Source: Hydractinia symbiolongicarpus
Taxonomy: Eukaryota > Cnidaria > Hydrozoa > Anthoathecata > Hydractiniidae
NCBI RefSeq assembly: GCF_029227915.1
Contig: NC_079879.1
Coordinates: 15,314,001 to 15,378,000 of the forward strand
Direction: 5' to 3'
Length of the DNA stretch: 64,000 nt
The notes under the pieces are model-generated. The model did no database searches, was not told where the DNA came from, and saw only the letters and a list, made by a program, of their open reading frames with translations. Shown here one piece after another: positions 41,907-53,523 of this stretch (its first letter is position 1; each line of letters begins with the position of its first letter). The translations under genes were made by a program, and so were the position numbers.

Positions 41907-43103
41907 ATTCAATGTTATTATTTATTGCATTTTGTTCTTATCATTAAAAGTTTCATCTCATCCCGCGTTAAGCCCCAAAACGATTCGTTTATTTTTTCTC
42001 ATTTCTCTGCGTTAGCATGGTCTATCAACTTTCGTAGCAAAGTGTAGTGCGCTTTTAGCCCAAGGCTTGCTAATACGCATGCGCATGATTTGACAAAGTA
42101 GCAAAAGAAAAGCGACGAGAGCGAATTTATCCAGAAGAACGCAGGAAGAAAAATCGGCAGGACCACGAATTTACAATCGCTAAATATATGTAACCTCGAC
42201 CTCTTGACCTTCATGCGCCTGTTTGACCTACCTTGTCAACATTTCTAAAAATCTGTGATCTAGCTTCGCATAGAAAATTTTTACCCCACTTGTACTAAAC
42301 TCGACTTTTCTGTCACGTGAAGAAAGATGGCAAATTTCCCGCATATTTTAAATATCGAAATTTCTGATTTGAACCAGCTTCCTAGCTTATTAATTCATAT
42401 AAAATAAGTACAACAGTGGCAACTACTTCTTAGACAGCTTTTTTAAACCTCGAGAGTAACAGAACAATAAAAGAAAATCAATTTGCTGATCATTATTTTT
42501 TTCTTTCTTTACTTCACATATACAAAAAAAATTCTAACATACCTTAATTGTAGAAACTTTTGCGAGAAATGTTTTGGATAAACGTTTGCAAAGTGAAAAG
42601 TTGAAAACATTTCGCTATATAAATTTATATTTTCGATTGAGGAAAAACATTATTCTACTTTTCAATGTTCTGCGCAGAAATTCGAAAAATTTTCGCCAAT
42701 GACGAAATTGAAATTTTTTTGCGAGAGACTAAAATTGGCGAAAGTTTCTTTTGCGAAAGTTTCTATGATTAAAGTAGTCAAAACAATGTTACTAGTAGCG
42801 TTTCAAAATATGTTTAGTCATAAAGAACATAACATACAAAACAAAAGATCAGCAAATAACGCTCTTCGAAAAAAGCTATATACATATATACATGTGCAAA
42901 TCGAGGCACCATGCATTATTTATCATAAATTATAGCACACTCATAGTCTGAAGAATTGTTTGAAAGATGCAGTTTTCTATATAAAAGTGTTAATCAAAAA
43001 AAGGAGAAAAAATGAATAAAAAATGCATAATCAGCAAGTTTATGATCAACAAAATATAAAATGAAAGATCTTTGAAAACAAAAAGATTTTAAATATTGTC
43101 CTT
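41907..43103. other. Gene-free interval with a MITE remnant
   Basis: No coding region is seen. A short element with inverted ends lies at 42551-42765. The interval ends where the minus-strand Helitron-like unit A is cut within its terminal hairpin. Confidence 0.5.
42551..42765. mobile_element. Short inverted-repeat element (MITE remnant)
   Basis: TAGAAACTTTTGCGAG at 42551-42566 pairs with TTGCGAAAGTTTCTA at 42751-42765. GCGAGAGACTAAAATTGGCG inside the right end resembles CTCTCGCAAAACTAAAAT at about 7652, suggesting a dispersed family. Confidence 0.5.
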
Positions 43104-44224
43104 AATCCACTTAGGCAAAAGGCCAATGAAAAATAGGTTGCTTTAGATGTGTTGCTGACGTCAGTAGTGCATATACAAAAAAAAATGTTCTTAAAATCTT
43201 ACATCAAATGTCAAATCGCATTAAATCCTCCACACAAATCTTACACAAAGTAAAAAAGAACAGTTTGCAAGGTGTAAAATATAGTTGATAAAAAGTTACA
43301 ACAACGACACTCATAACATCGACACTCACAACACCAATACTCACAAAACCGACAGTAAGAACACCGACAGTTAGATAATAATAATCTCAGAAATAACGCA
43401 TCTCAAATATGTACATCTTAAGTGATTACGTTGAAAACCCTCAGTATTTTATTCTGAAATGTCAAAAAGGAGGCCTGCAAGAGTTAGCGCAAATCAACAA
43501 ATATATAAGTTATTTTACACATTTAAAATATTGTCTTTCCCTTAAAAGATTATACAAAAATATGAAAAAGCCATAGTTTCGAAAACATCAAATTTAAATC
43601 TAGAAAAATCAGTCATTACGGTTGGATACCATCCTCTCCCACAAAAATTTACACAAAATGTAAAAATCAACCAGTTAAGAACACAAAAATTATCCTTTTT
43701 AGTTCCGTACTGCCCTTTACCAACAATTTTAAACCTAAATGTCAAAAAATCAATGAGCAAAGAATGAGCTTGAATCAACAAAGATCATTATTTTGGAAAC
43801 ATTGTATATGGTTCGTAAACAAAAGTTTACACAAAATGTAAAACAGATCGGTTTTTGAGAAACACATCTAAATCAACAAAAATAAGTTCATTCAGCATGT
43901 CGTATATTGCCATTGCCCATTAATCTTCTACAAAAAGGTTATGAAACACATCAAAATTTAAAAAAACCAGTGATTTCAGTGCATACAGTCCTCGCGTTTA
44001 GATTACAAAATACAAAAACAAAAACAGTTTCAGTCAGAACATTAAGTATATAATTTTTTATTATCAGCAAACATTTATCCCTACAAAATTTTGTAAAATT
44101 CTCAAGAAAAACAAAAACGTGAAACCATGGAATTTTCTTCCAGCAAAAATTACATCACATACAGTTAGTTCTCCCAAACAATAATTTATAATACGAAATA
44201 TAAAGACAAAGTTGTTTATATAGT

Positions 44225-44250
44225 CTGAAGATGTACTTAGTGTACGAAAA
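44225..44250 (+). ncRNA. Hammerhead-like core within unit A
   Basis: CTGAAGA, stem TGTAC-TTAG-TGTAC, GAAAA: the second copy of the sequence at 26035-26060, here on the plus strand. Confidence 0.4.
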
Positions 44251-44880
44251 GCTTAACAAATAAATACTTTTTAACTTTCAAACTCGTTTTATTTTTTCTT
44301 AATTAGTAAAATATGGCTGTTATTTTTACCGATAAAGACATCAGCTTTACAACAGCTTACAGTGAAGTCTGATTCTACAAAGATTTGTTCTTTCAGTATA
44401 TATATTGCATGTGGTCTATTTCCACAAAAGTTTACACAAAATTTCAAAAAAACAGCATTTTGCAACACGAACAATATAAACTGACAACCATACCATCCTC
44501 TCAAAAATGTTTTTAACCCAAAGTCATAAACCCACGTATATATAAATTTCCAATCAAATGTCAAAAACCCTTGTAAAAAAACCTGGCATTTTACATGTAG
44601 GCTGACAAAAGTTTAACAGGATGAGGAAACAAAACAATAAAAAATAACTTAATACACACACTTTAAATTCTATAAAATTTGTTCCACTTGTCATATTGTG
44701 GTCCCCTTGTAAAGTTTACAGGAAATGTGAAAAAATTATTCTCTATGGGCATAAAAATGTGTCACAGTATCCTAAAAAGTTCAAGAAAGATTTTGTAGCT
44801 ATAGCTTGTTGTTACATCATAATTCGTGTTCAAAAAAGAAGAGAAGTTTGAGTACTAAGGTAGCTATAAATACATAAAAA

Positions 44881-45125
44881 AAGAGGAATAACGACAAAAC
44901 TCATAGATTAAAGCTAGCTATGGGATGGAGCCTTGAAGCTAACATTAGCTAGCCAGCTAACAAAACAGTACCTAAGACACCCAGTTAAATATACTTAAGC
45001 TGGGGAGACTTAGCTAAGTCTATAGCTAGCTGTTTATGCTTAGTAAAACATATATAAAGGAAAACAATAGCAATGTAAAAATTATGACATTTGCAGTTAG
45101 TTCAACAAACCAAAACTTTCTATTT
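44881..45125. repeat. 245-bp direct duplication, left copy
   Basis: Identical by eye to 49336-49580. It is Helitron-unit sequence beginning AAGAGGAATAACGAC and ending AAAACTTTCTATTT. It flanks the DIRS insertion like a very long target-site duplication. Confidence 0.9.
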
Positions 45126-45416
45126 TATTTCCCAATCTTCTGCGCAAGCAGAGTATGAGCGAAGCTCGATAACCCAAAATCCTCAGCAGTTCATTTCCCA
45201 AATCTTACTGAAGGTGAAGGACGTGTGCGATTTGTTGGTGTTTGCGATTGGTAAACTTCAGCTATGCTAATCCGTTTTTAATTCTTTTTCTATAGCTAGC
45301 TATATTTTATTATTTTTCCATAAGTAGTAGAGAATTATATTTATTCCTTCTCTTATATAATTTTATTTATTTACTTACTGCTATAGATCTAAAATTTATG
45401 GTGAGCTGCAATCAAA

Positions 45417-46643
45417 ATGGCAGACACCTCAGCTCCAAAAGAAGGTGGTGAACCCATAGTGTTAGAAACTCCAATGGATTTTTTAACTAAGCTCCTTCCA
45501 GCCATGCAACAACAGCAGCTGGAAGCAATCACAGCCCTAGGAGAAAAATTTTCTACTTCCTTGAACAGCCTCCGAGCCGATGTTTTAAACAATGATAATA
45601 ACTTCCATGTGGACCGCAGTGGAGACAATTCTCCTGGTCTAAGTCATGGTGCAGATAAACAAAATGAAGCAAATGCTTCCATATCTGCAGATCACCCTAG
45701 AGGAAGGAAAAGATCCAGGTCTTCATCAGCAGAAACTTGCCTCAGTCATGTAGAATCTAGTTCTTCTACTAGGAGGCCTAGTAAAAAAGATGTTGATGCC
45801 ATAAGTACATCAGCATCCAACCAATTGTATGATGGTTTAATGAATGAAATGCTGGGGCAAGAAGACAACCAGTTAGAGGACCCAGACCAAGATGTCTGGT
45901 CTGACCTCATCAAAGAGTATAACGATGAGGACTCCTTTGGCACAGAAGTAGCTCCACCTTTAGCATCTATGGCTAAACTCATGTGGTCGAAGAAACTTAC
46001 CAATGAAAAATTGAAAGGCAGACTAGAAAAAGTCCAAATTCCCACGAATTGCCGTTTTTTGTCTGTAAAGAGCTGCAATAAACCTATATGGGCCAAGGCA
46101 GACAGCAAAAGATCAAATGATCTGGTATTGCAGAAACTGCAAACCACTGTTTCGAAAAGCCAAGTGCATATCTTACAATTGGCAGACCAAATTATTAAGG
46201 CACCCAAACAAGGAAACCTTATTGTAATAGAACCATCCATTTTATTAAATTTGGCTAAAGATGCTCTTTGTCTAATCGGTAACGCCAACCAGCAGCTAAA
46301 TCAGTATCGAAGAGTCGGATTAATCGGTGCAATGCCTCACCTAAAAGGATTGGCAAAGGATGTGTCTGAAGAAGACTTGTTGCTGTTTGGAGATGATTTG
46401 GACAAAAGAATCCAATCATTGCAAGATGAGGAGAAAACTAGTAAAGTGCTCTCACGACCATCTACACCATATTCAAAAAATAATTTTAAAAAGTACAAAC
46501 AGCCATCCTCCAGTTATTCCTCCTCCGCAAAGTATAACCAGTCAAAAAACGAGAAGACCTTCTCAAAAGATCGAAACCACTCCCTGAGAAGGTACACTCA
46601 AACCCTGAAGTACAAAGGGTACAAAGGGAGAAAACAATGGTAG
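45417..46643 (+). CDS. DIRS gag-like protein
   Basis: A 408-residue ORF starting at ATG 45417 (MADTSAPKEGGEPIVLETPM). It has a Gln-rich helix (LLPAMQQQQLEAITALGEKF), a Ser-rich basic patch (RGRKRSRSSSAETC), a conserved-looking middle (MAKLMWSKKLTNEKLKGRLE, KVQIPTNCRFLSVK) and a basic Tyr/Ser-rich tail. No zinc knuckle is present, as is usual for DIRS ORF1. It overlaps the RT ORF by 7 bases. It probably forms the particle; the role is inferred from position. Confidence 0.75.
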   Translation: MADTSAPKEGGEPIVLETPMDFLTKLLPAMQQQQLEAITALGEKFSTSLNSLRADVLNNDNNFHVDRSGDNSPGLSHGADKQNEANASISADHPRGRKRSRSSSAETCLSHVESSSSTRRPSKKDVDAISTSASNQLYDGLMNEMLGQEDNQLEDPDQDVWSDLIKEYNDEDSFGTEVAPPLASMAKLMWSKKLTNEKLKGRLEKVQIPTNCRFLSVKSCNKPIWAKADSKRSNDLVLQKLQTTVSKSQVHILQLADQIIKAPKQGNLIVIEPSILLNLAKDALCLIGNANQQLNQYRRVGLIGAMPHLKGLAKDVSEEDLLLFGDDLDKRIQSLQDEEKTSKVLSRPSTPYSKNNFKKYKQPSSSYSSSAKYNQSKNEKTFSKDRNHSLRRYTQTLKYKGYKGRKQW

Positions 46644-48697
46644 GTAAAGACCTTGTTGTTGCTGACCTTGAGTTAGCAGTTAGGCATTATCAAGCTTGTA
46701 ATACTCACAAATTTTTGGAAGTTTGGAGGACTATCACTTCAAACCAGTATATTCTAGACATAATTGAGCATGGGGTTAAAATTGAATTTATTAGTGTCCC
46801 AGTGTCATCTTACCACCCAGTGAAGTTTTCACAAAAAGATTGTATAACTATAAGTAAGGAAATTCAACAACTTTTACAAAAGAAGGCAATCCAGCAGGTA
46901 CAAGCAACAAATAACTGTTTTCTTTCAGGTATATTTATTGTCCCTAAAAAAGATGGTAGCTCAAGAATGATTATTAACCTTAAACAGTTAAATAGATCTG
47001 TCAGATATCGCCATTTTAAAATGGAAACACTGCAAGATGTTTTATGTCTTATCAAACCAGGTGTTTGGATGGGAAGTATTGACTTAAAGGACGCATACCA
47101 CAGCATCCCTTTTCATATTGACTTCCAAAAGTTCTTAGCTTTTTCTTGGGATGGACAGTTTTACCAATTTCTAGCTTTACCCTTTGGATTTGGTCCAGCT
47201 GTTAGGATCTTCACCAAAGTTCTTAAAGCACCCTTTAAAGTACTAAGAGGGGCAGGTCATGTATCTGTTGTATATATAGATGATTCTTATTTGCAAGGTG
47301 ATACTTATGAATCATGCCAAAGAAACATTACGGCAACTGTCTCACTTTTGAGCAGCTTAGGATTTACTGTACATCCAAACAAGTCAATTCTTGTGCCTAC
47401 CCAATGTATGGTGTTTTTAGGGTTTGTGTTAAACTCTGCTCAGATGACAATAGCCTTAAGTGAGGAAAGGGTCATAAAATTAAAGTGTCTATGTAAGGAC
47501 TTGCTGTACATGCATCACCCCACAGTTAGGTTTGTTTCCAGGGTTATTGGAACATTAGTTTCTGCCTTTGATGCCGTGAAGTATGGCAAGTTACATTACA
47601 GGTCCTTGGAGACAGATAAGAATCTAGCACTCAAACTAGGCCATGGAAATTTTGATTCAAAGGTTTTTATTTCAGAGTTTTCTATTAAGGATTTACAGTG
47701 GTGGCTCACAATGGCTCAGTTTACCAGACCTATACAATTGCCTAAAATTGATCTTATTTTAACCTCTGATGCTAGTCTTCAAGGATGGGGTGGCACTGAC
47801 GGAAACTCCCAAATAGGGGGGCGTTGGTCTGAAGGAGAATTACCTGAGCATATCAATACTTTAGAGTTGTTGGCTGCATTTTTTACACTCAAAGCCTTCT
47901 TGAAAATAAGACATTATAGACATGTTCAGTTAAGATTGGATAACACCACAGCTGTGGCCTACATAACAAAGATGGGGGGCCTTCACTCCATTGCTTGTAA
48001 TAAATTGGCTGTTGAAATATGGGAATTTGCTAGAACATGTGATGTTTGGTTATCAGCTTGCCATATACCTGGTGTATTAAATACTATAGCTGATTATAAA
48101 TCAAGACAATTTCAGGATAACATTGAATGGTCCTTGAATGTAAAACAATTTAACATAATTTCCGACATTTTTTGGAAATTTGATATTGACCTTTTTGCAT
48201 CCAGACTCAATGCAAAATGTGAGGATTATTTTTCTTTAAGACCTGATCCAGATGCTAAAGCGGTAAATGCCTTCGCTCAGACCTGGTCGAATTTAAACTT
48301 TTATGCCTTCCCACCATTTAATTTGATTGGAAAAGTTCTTGCAAAGATAAATATAGATCAAGCCACAGGCATTCTTGTAGTACCTTTCTGGTCTTCGCAG
48401 CCTTGGTTTCCTCAAGCAATTAATATGTTATACAGGACACCTGTGTTATTTCCTCCTTCATCTAGATTATTGTTTCTACCGGGAACAAAAAGACTACATC
48501 CTCTACACCAAACCTTGTCGCTGCTCATGCTGCCTGTCTCCGGGAATCGTTACAAGGTAAAGAGCTTCCATCAGACACTGTCGATATCATTGCAGCATCA
48601 TGGAGAGAAGGTACCCAGAAACAATACTCGGGTCCAATCAGACGATGGATACAATATTGCACTGGGAGGTCGATTGATCCCTATCATCCAAATGTGA
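46637..48697 (+). CDS. DIRS reverse transcriptase / RNase H
   Basis: 686 residues. RT motifs: LSGIFIVPKKDGSSRMIINL, MGSIDLKDAYHSIPFHIDFQ (first Asp), FLALPFGFGPAVRIFTKVLK and VVYIDDSYLQGD (active site near 47273). RNase H follows with LTSDASLQGWGG, TLELLAAFFTLKAF and LRLDNTTAVAYITKMGG. The post-RH segment DIDLFASRLNAKCEDYFSLR and WSSQPWFPQAINMLY is diagnostic of DIRS-type elements. The last 60 residues overlap the upstream part of the recombinase frame, as in other DIRS elements. The frame is intact. Confidence 0.9.
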   Translation: MVGKDLVVADLELAVRHYQACNTHKFLEVWRTITSNQYILDIIEHGVKIEFISVPVSSYHPVKFSQKDCITISKEIQQLLQKKAIQQVQATNNCFLSGIFIVPKKDGSSRMIINLKQLNRSVRYRHFKMETLQDVLCLIKPGVWMGSIDLKDAYHSIPFHIDFQKFLAFSWDGQFYQFLALPFGFGPAVRIFTKVLKAPFKVLRGAGHVSVVYIDDSYLQGDTYESCQRNITATVSLLSSLGFTVHPNKSILVPTQCMVFLGFVLNSAQMTIALSEERVIKLKCLCKDLLYMHHPTVRFVSRVIGTLVSAFDAVKYGKLHYRSLETDKNLALKLGHGNFDSKVFISEFSIKDLQWWLTMAQFTRPIQLPKIDLILTSDASLQGWGGTDGNSQIGGRWSEGELPEHINTLELLAAFFTLKAFLKIRHYRHVQLRLDNTTAVAYITKMGGLHSIACNKLAVEIWEFARTCDVWLSACHIPGVLNTIADYKSRQFQDNIEWSLNVKQFNIISDIFWKFDIDLFASRLNAKCEDYFSLRPDPDAKAVNAFAQTWSNLNFYAFPPFNLIGKVLAKINIDQATGILVVPFWSSQPWFPQAINMLYRTPVLFPPSSRLLFLPGTKRLHPLHQTLSLLMLPVSGNRYKVKSFHQTLSISLQHHGEKVPRNNTRVQSDDGYNIALGGRLIPIIQM

Positions 48698-49335
48698 AAG
48701 ATGTGTTAATACACCTTACTGAATTATTCAAAGGTGGGTCTGGATATAGTGTTTTATGTACAACTAGAAGTGCTATTGCTTCAGTTGTTTCAATCAGTGG
48801 TTACAGTTCTCTTTCAGAGCATCCATTGATAAGCCGTTTTATAAAAGGAGTTTTTAATATAAGACCAAGTACCCCCAAATACTCTTTAATATGGGATACA
48901 AATATTCTTTTGACTTATTTAAAGTCTCTTAGTCCTAACAAAGATTTATCCTTTAAGGATATTAACATCAAGCTGGCTTGTCTCCTTACTATTTTAGCAG
49001 GTCAAAGAGTTCACAGTGTCCATAATATATCTGTTCCGTATATAGATTTGACAGACGATGTGATGCTATGTCACTTACCTGGCTTGCTTAAAACAACACG
49101 GCCTAAAAAGACTGATAGGACCTTGATGTACAGGGCATTCCCTTCTGACCCAGATTTATGCCCACTCCAATGTACCAAAGCCTACCTGTCAAAAAGAGAA
49201 CAATTGATATCTAAGGAAATTGCTCCGCTTTTTGTAACTTTTGGGAAACCTCATCATGCTGCCTCTAAGGATACACTATCAAGATGGATAAAATCAGCTA
49301 TGACCTCAGCCGGTATTGATACCAGTGTTTTTTCC
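48492..49335 (+). pseudogene. DIRS tyrosine recombinase, truncated
   Basis: The frame is open from within the RT ORF: AAHAACLRESLQGKELPSDT and DIIAASWREGTQKQYSGPIR are the N-terminal core-binding domain. The catalytic domain shows LACLLTILAGQRVHSVHNIS with the first catalytic Arg, CPLQCTKAYLSKR and TLSRWIKSAMTSAGIDTSVF. At 49335 the element ends just before the HxxR box and the nucleophilic Tyr. The next residues to the stop at 49407 come from the duplicated Helitron sequence. The open frame counted from GTG 48694 underestimates the N-terminus. Not functional. Confidence 0.85.
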
Positions 49336-49580
49336 AAGAGGAATAACGACAAAACTCATAGATTAAAGCTAGCTATGGGATGGAGCCTTGAAGCTAACAT
49401 TAGCTAGCCAGCTAACAAAACAGTACCTAAGACACCCAGTTAAATATACTTAAGCTGGGGAGACTTAGCTAAGTCTATAGCTAGCTGTTTATGCTTAGTA
49501 AAACATATATAAAGGAAAACAATAGCAATGTAAAAATTATGACATTTGCAGTTAGTTCAACAAACCAAAACTTTCTATTT
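49336..49580. repeat. 245-bp direct duplication, right copy
   Basis: Matches 44881-45125. After 49580 the Helitron unit continues with CGCTGGCACATTTG, as in unit 2, whereas after 45125 the DIRS element begins. Confidence 0.9.
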
Positions 49581-50328
49581 CGCTGGCACATTTGTTTGGT
49601 AGCCAGCTAACAGCTTTATGCAGCATTTTGAATTTTAGGACAAATACATTAGTTACGCACCGGGGGATACATTAATTATGCAAAAAACAGTAAATGCTAG
49701 CTTTTTTATAAAAAACGCGGTAAAACATAAAACTTAAAGAATTTGAAGCTTTTAAGTGACTTTTTCCTGGCAAATGCGAGTCTGCCTGACACGTAACTCT
49801 AGCGACATAAAAACATAACGTCTAAAAATATCAAACTTCTTACTATATGTGAATCCAAATCGACTTTAAACCCAAGCTTTTATTTTCTACTTCTAACTTT
49901 TCTTTACTACTTCTAGCTGCACTCTTCACTTTCGAAGTAACTTCTCGTGGCTTCTAACTTTACTTTTGTACTTCTACTTCTCCACTTTTACTTTTCTTGC
50001 TTTTAATATCTGCACTTTTTTGTGACTAAGGGATCGTCGAAAATAAGACATTTTTTAACCGCTTCTTCAGTTCGCCTTTTGTGTCGAGAACTTTGTCGAG
50101 AAATTTTTATGTTTGTTTGTTTTTACGCTAACGGAACTTTTTATTCGAATGCCGTCCCGTTCGAAAGTACGTATTTGAACGAATCATACTGCTTATTTTC
50201 TATCACGTGGTTTCTAACGGTTGCGAGACAAATGTAAACAAAACAAAAAACTCGAAAAACTCGCGCATTCGGGTGGTAAAAATTGCAAAAGTGACAGACA
50301 GACACACTTAGCGTATTATTATAAGAGA

Positions 50329-51054
50329 CTAGTCGATAAAGACCCGTGGAGAAATCCACTTAGGCAATAGGACATTGAAAATGTTGGTTTGCTGTCGTCA
50401 GCATTGCAAATCCAAAAAAAAAAAAAAAAATTGGCGAAATTTAGTTTATTCGTTGCCTGTAACGTGTAGAGGTTGAAACGCTGATCAAAATAATATAGGA
50501 TCATAACTTTTCTACGAACAACAAAAGACATAAAAGGGTTTTAAAATTTTGCTGACGTCAGCAATGGCCCGTTAAAACGCAAAAAAAAATTTCAGAAATT
50601 TATATCCCTGTTACCTTCATCGTATAGACCTTGAAACGATGATCAAGAAAATGTATAGGATCATATATCTTTGACAAACGGTTGCAGAGATATTAGGGTT
50701 TAAAGATTTTTTGATGACGTCATCAACCCGTCCATTCCAAAACGGATTCGGGGACCCAGGTTTGGGAAACTTACTCAAATTGGTCCAAGGTGGTCCCTAG
50801 TTACCCACGCGGTGAAAAATCATTGACGTCACCAACTCGTTTCCAAGTTATTTAGCCTCAAAGTTTTAGGTGCAATGTAATGGCTTCATTAATTTAATAT
50901 AGGATATTGACGTTAAAGTGGTGTTATTGACGTCGCGCCGTAATGTCTGAATATTTACCATATTAGACATGCATTTTTCGGCAATATCAAAGGAAAATGA
51001 AGACATCCACTTTGCCTGTCACAGAGACACGGAACTGGCGTATTATTATATAGA
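50329..51054 (-). mobile_element. Helitron-like unit B (minus strand, 726 bp)
   Basis: On the minus strand it runs from TCTATATAATAATACGCC at 51054 to a hairpin variant (GTGGATTTCTCCACGGG) and CTAG at 50332-50329. It shares the AACCGTTTGTCAAA and TGACGTCA blocks of units 3, 6 and 7. Confidence 0.65.
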
Positions 51055-51811
51055 CTAGTCGATAAAGCCCGTGGAAAAATCCACTAAGGCAGAAGAACAA
51101 TGGAAAAATAGGTTGCTTTAGATTTTTTGCTGACATCAGCAGTGCATACACAGAAGGAAAATTGGTGAAATTTAGTCATTCGTTGTCTGTAATGTGTAGA
51201 GTTGAAACGCTGGTCAAAATAATGCATAGTACCGTATGTTTTTGACAAACGCCTAAGAAGATATAAGGGCTTAAAAACTTTGCTGACGTCAGCGAAGTCC
51301 CTACCAAAAGTTCCAAAAAAACTTTCTTTACAAATTCGTACACCCGTTGCATTCATCGTATAGATCTTGAAATGCTGATCAAGAAAATGTATAGAAACAT
51401 GAACTTTTGACAAACGGTTGCAGAGATATTGGGGTTTGAAGGTTTTGTGATGACGTCATCAACCCGTTCATTCCGAAACGGATTCAGGGACCAAGGTTTG
51501 GGAAACTTACCCAAATTGGTCCCAGGTGGTCCCCAGTTACCCACGCGGTGAAAAATCATTGACGTCACCACCTCGTTTCCAAGTTATTTGGCCTCAAAGT
51601 TTTAAGTGCACTGTAACTGCTTCATTAATTTAATATAAGATATTGACGTTAAAGTAGTGTTATTGACGTCGCGCCGTAACGTCAGAAAATATAACATATT
51701 AGACATGCATTTTTTGGTTACTTCAAAGAAAATTTCGGTAAGATCAAAGGAAAATGAAAACATCCACTTTGCCTGTCACAGAGACACGGAACTGGCGTAT
51801 TATTATATAGA
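51055..51811 (-). mobile_element. Helitron-like unit C (minus strand, 757 bp)
   Basis: The outermost minus-strand unit. Its 5' end follows an A (GCTTA|TCTATATAAT), the expected Helitron target, so 51811 is probably the edge of this array. It ends at CTAG 51058-51055. Confidence 0.65.
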
Positions 51812-53520
51812 TAAGCATTAGCCTAATACAATTAAACTAGTATATAGTTACAACTACTTGCCGCCCTTGTTTACCGTGATACGACAGTTGCTCTTTCAAA
51901 GCTGATACATATGCACCCCTTATTTTCCAAAGCGATGTTTACTCCAGGGCTGGTTCTCTTTTTATAAACCCTGGGGTCGAGGTTGCACCAACACGCGAAG
52001 TGCGTTTTATCTGATCACGTGTGCACATCCTACTTCCGCAAGCTTCTATGCTAGGTTTAAATATGCAAGTTACATGCACATTCGATTTTGTTTCTAATAT
52101 ACTTTTTCAAGAGCAGCAAACAGTCTATAACTATTAGGATCCGGAAAGAATAACAAAATATTTCCAGTTAAGTTTTTTAAAGAATTATTTTGCACAGTAT
52201 TATATACAGTGAAATGCGGCTGAATTTCTTGCTACATTCTACCTCACTATAAATTAAATTATACTATTTTGCATGCACAATAGATACTTTTAAAATGTTT
52301 AAAATGCAGTCTGTGAAGTATTAAAAATAAAACTTTACAAATATTTATTTAAAAAAGGAATTAAAAAATCCCAATCAAAAAATAAGATTTTAGAAGAAAA
52401 TAACACTTTGTTTCAGGCACACGCATAAAAAACGTAAAAGTATGTATCATACAACATAAAAATATAAAAAAAAATCAGGCCAACGGTTACCATAATAGTA
52501 GACCTGCAGCTTTAATATTTTTAAATCTAATTTATAGGTTAAAAGATTTGAAGGCATAATCTATAAAATCTGCTAAAAAAAACTACTAAATCTGCAAAAA
52601 CAAAATCTATAGATATATGCATCAGTTCATGTTAATGCAACTTCAAGCCAAAAAACCTTGTGGTTTACTGGTTGTAACGTATGAGAAGGACTTTTCCTTT
52701 AATCATTTTCAAGTACGTCCTTTATTTTTCCAGTTAGGATCTAAAATTTGTCCTTTTTTGACTCTAAAAAAATATGTAATTGATCAAATAAGCAATTCAA
52801 AAATGAAGTTATAGTTCAAGGATTAACCAGTCACATGCGGGTAAAACTCACAAAAATCATTTGTCAACAACTATACAATGGGTCTATTCAAAAATGCGTA
52901 CATAATAATATCGTCAATCTTATACTCCATTGCATGTTTTGCTTTCGACTTACCCCTTTCCCGAGTGTACAGATCACCCATCCCCGAAAAATCAACTTGT
53001 TTAGATTATTAATTATAACATGTTACTTGAAAAAAGGACAATTGGTAACTACGGCAGGTCTAAGGTGTTAAAGTTGAAATAACCACAAATTTTTTTTTGC
53101 AGAAAAGATACCTAAAGAAACTGCAATAATTTTTTAAAGCGTATATACTTACGTAAGCCCTTCGAAGACCCCCTTCCCCTTGTACACTTTGATACGCTTT
53201 TAGACTACCTCTCCGCCTCCTTCTTTTTTGAGCATGCTAGCTACATTACTTTTTGTGAACGAACCCATAAACCTTTGTTGCTGCAAAGCTAAATGGACGT
53301 TTGTCATGATGGGTGGGTGGTTTCGTGAAGAATGCCAGGAGCAACTTTAGAATTTGTGCATCATATTCTCCCAGTCGGCAAATATTATGATTTAAGGGAA
53401 AACGCGCCGTTTACCCGGTAAGCTCTTCATAAATCAGGTGTAAATTTCTCATAAAATCTTTGTTTACTAACTTTAAAGGCTAGCCATGTTAAAGATGCAC
53501 ATCTATCTATCTATATAAAC
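51812..53520. other. AT-rich interval without recognisable genes
   Basis: I see no conserved coding sequence, RNA gene or repeat array between the last Helitron-like unit and the Polinton island. Open frames at 52617-52814 and 52835-53071 have no family features. A short CTAT microsatellite (about 53502-53515) lies at the Polinton border. Confidence 0.5.
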
Positions 53521-53523
53521 CTG

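Larger units (their letters stand above)
45126..49335 (+). mobile_element. DIRS-type tyrosine-recombinase retrotransposon, 3' truncated
   Basis: A 4.2-kb insertion contains gag, RT/RNase H and tyrosine recombinase ORFs in overlapping frames, the layout of DIRS elements. It begins TATTTCCCAATCTTCTGCGC, possibly part of the left terminal repeat. It stops inside the recombinase gene before the HxxR and Tyr residues, so the right terminal structures are missing. Confidence 0.88.
43104..50328 (-). mobile_element. Helitron-like unit A (minus strand), interrupted by DIRS
   Basis: Read on the minus strand it starts TCTCTTATAATAATACGC at 50328 and follows unit 2 almost base for base. A DIRS element and a 245-bp duplication lie in its middle. 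It ends at GTGGAT near 43104, so the final hairpin half and CTAG are missing. Confidence 0.65.

Noticed and set aside
42948-42990. GTCTGAAGAATTGTTTGAAAG as a fourth hammerhead core
   Set aside because: CUGAAGA and GAAAG are present but no stem II can form between them.
45126-45416. Complete DIRS terminal repeats
   Set aside because: Only the left end is present; the right end is truncated, so a pair could not be shown.
52617-53071. Two small plus-strand genes before the Polinton island
   Set aside because: Short frames without motifs in AT-rich sequence; no relation to the island's composition.
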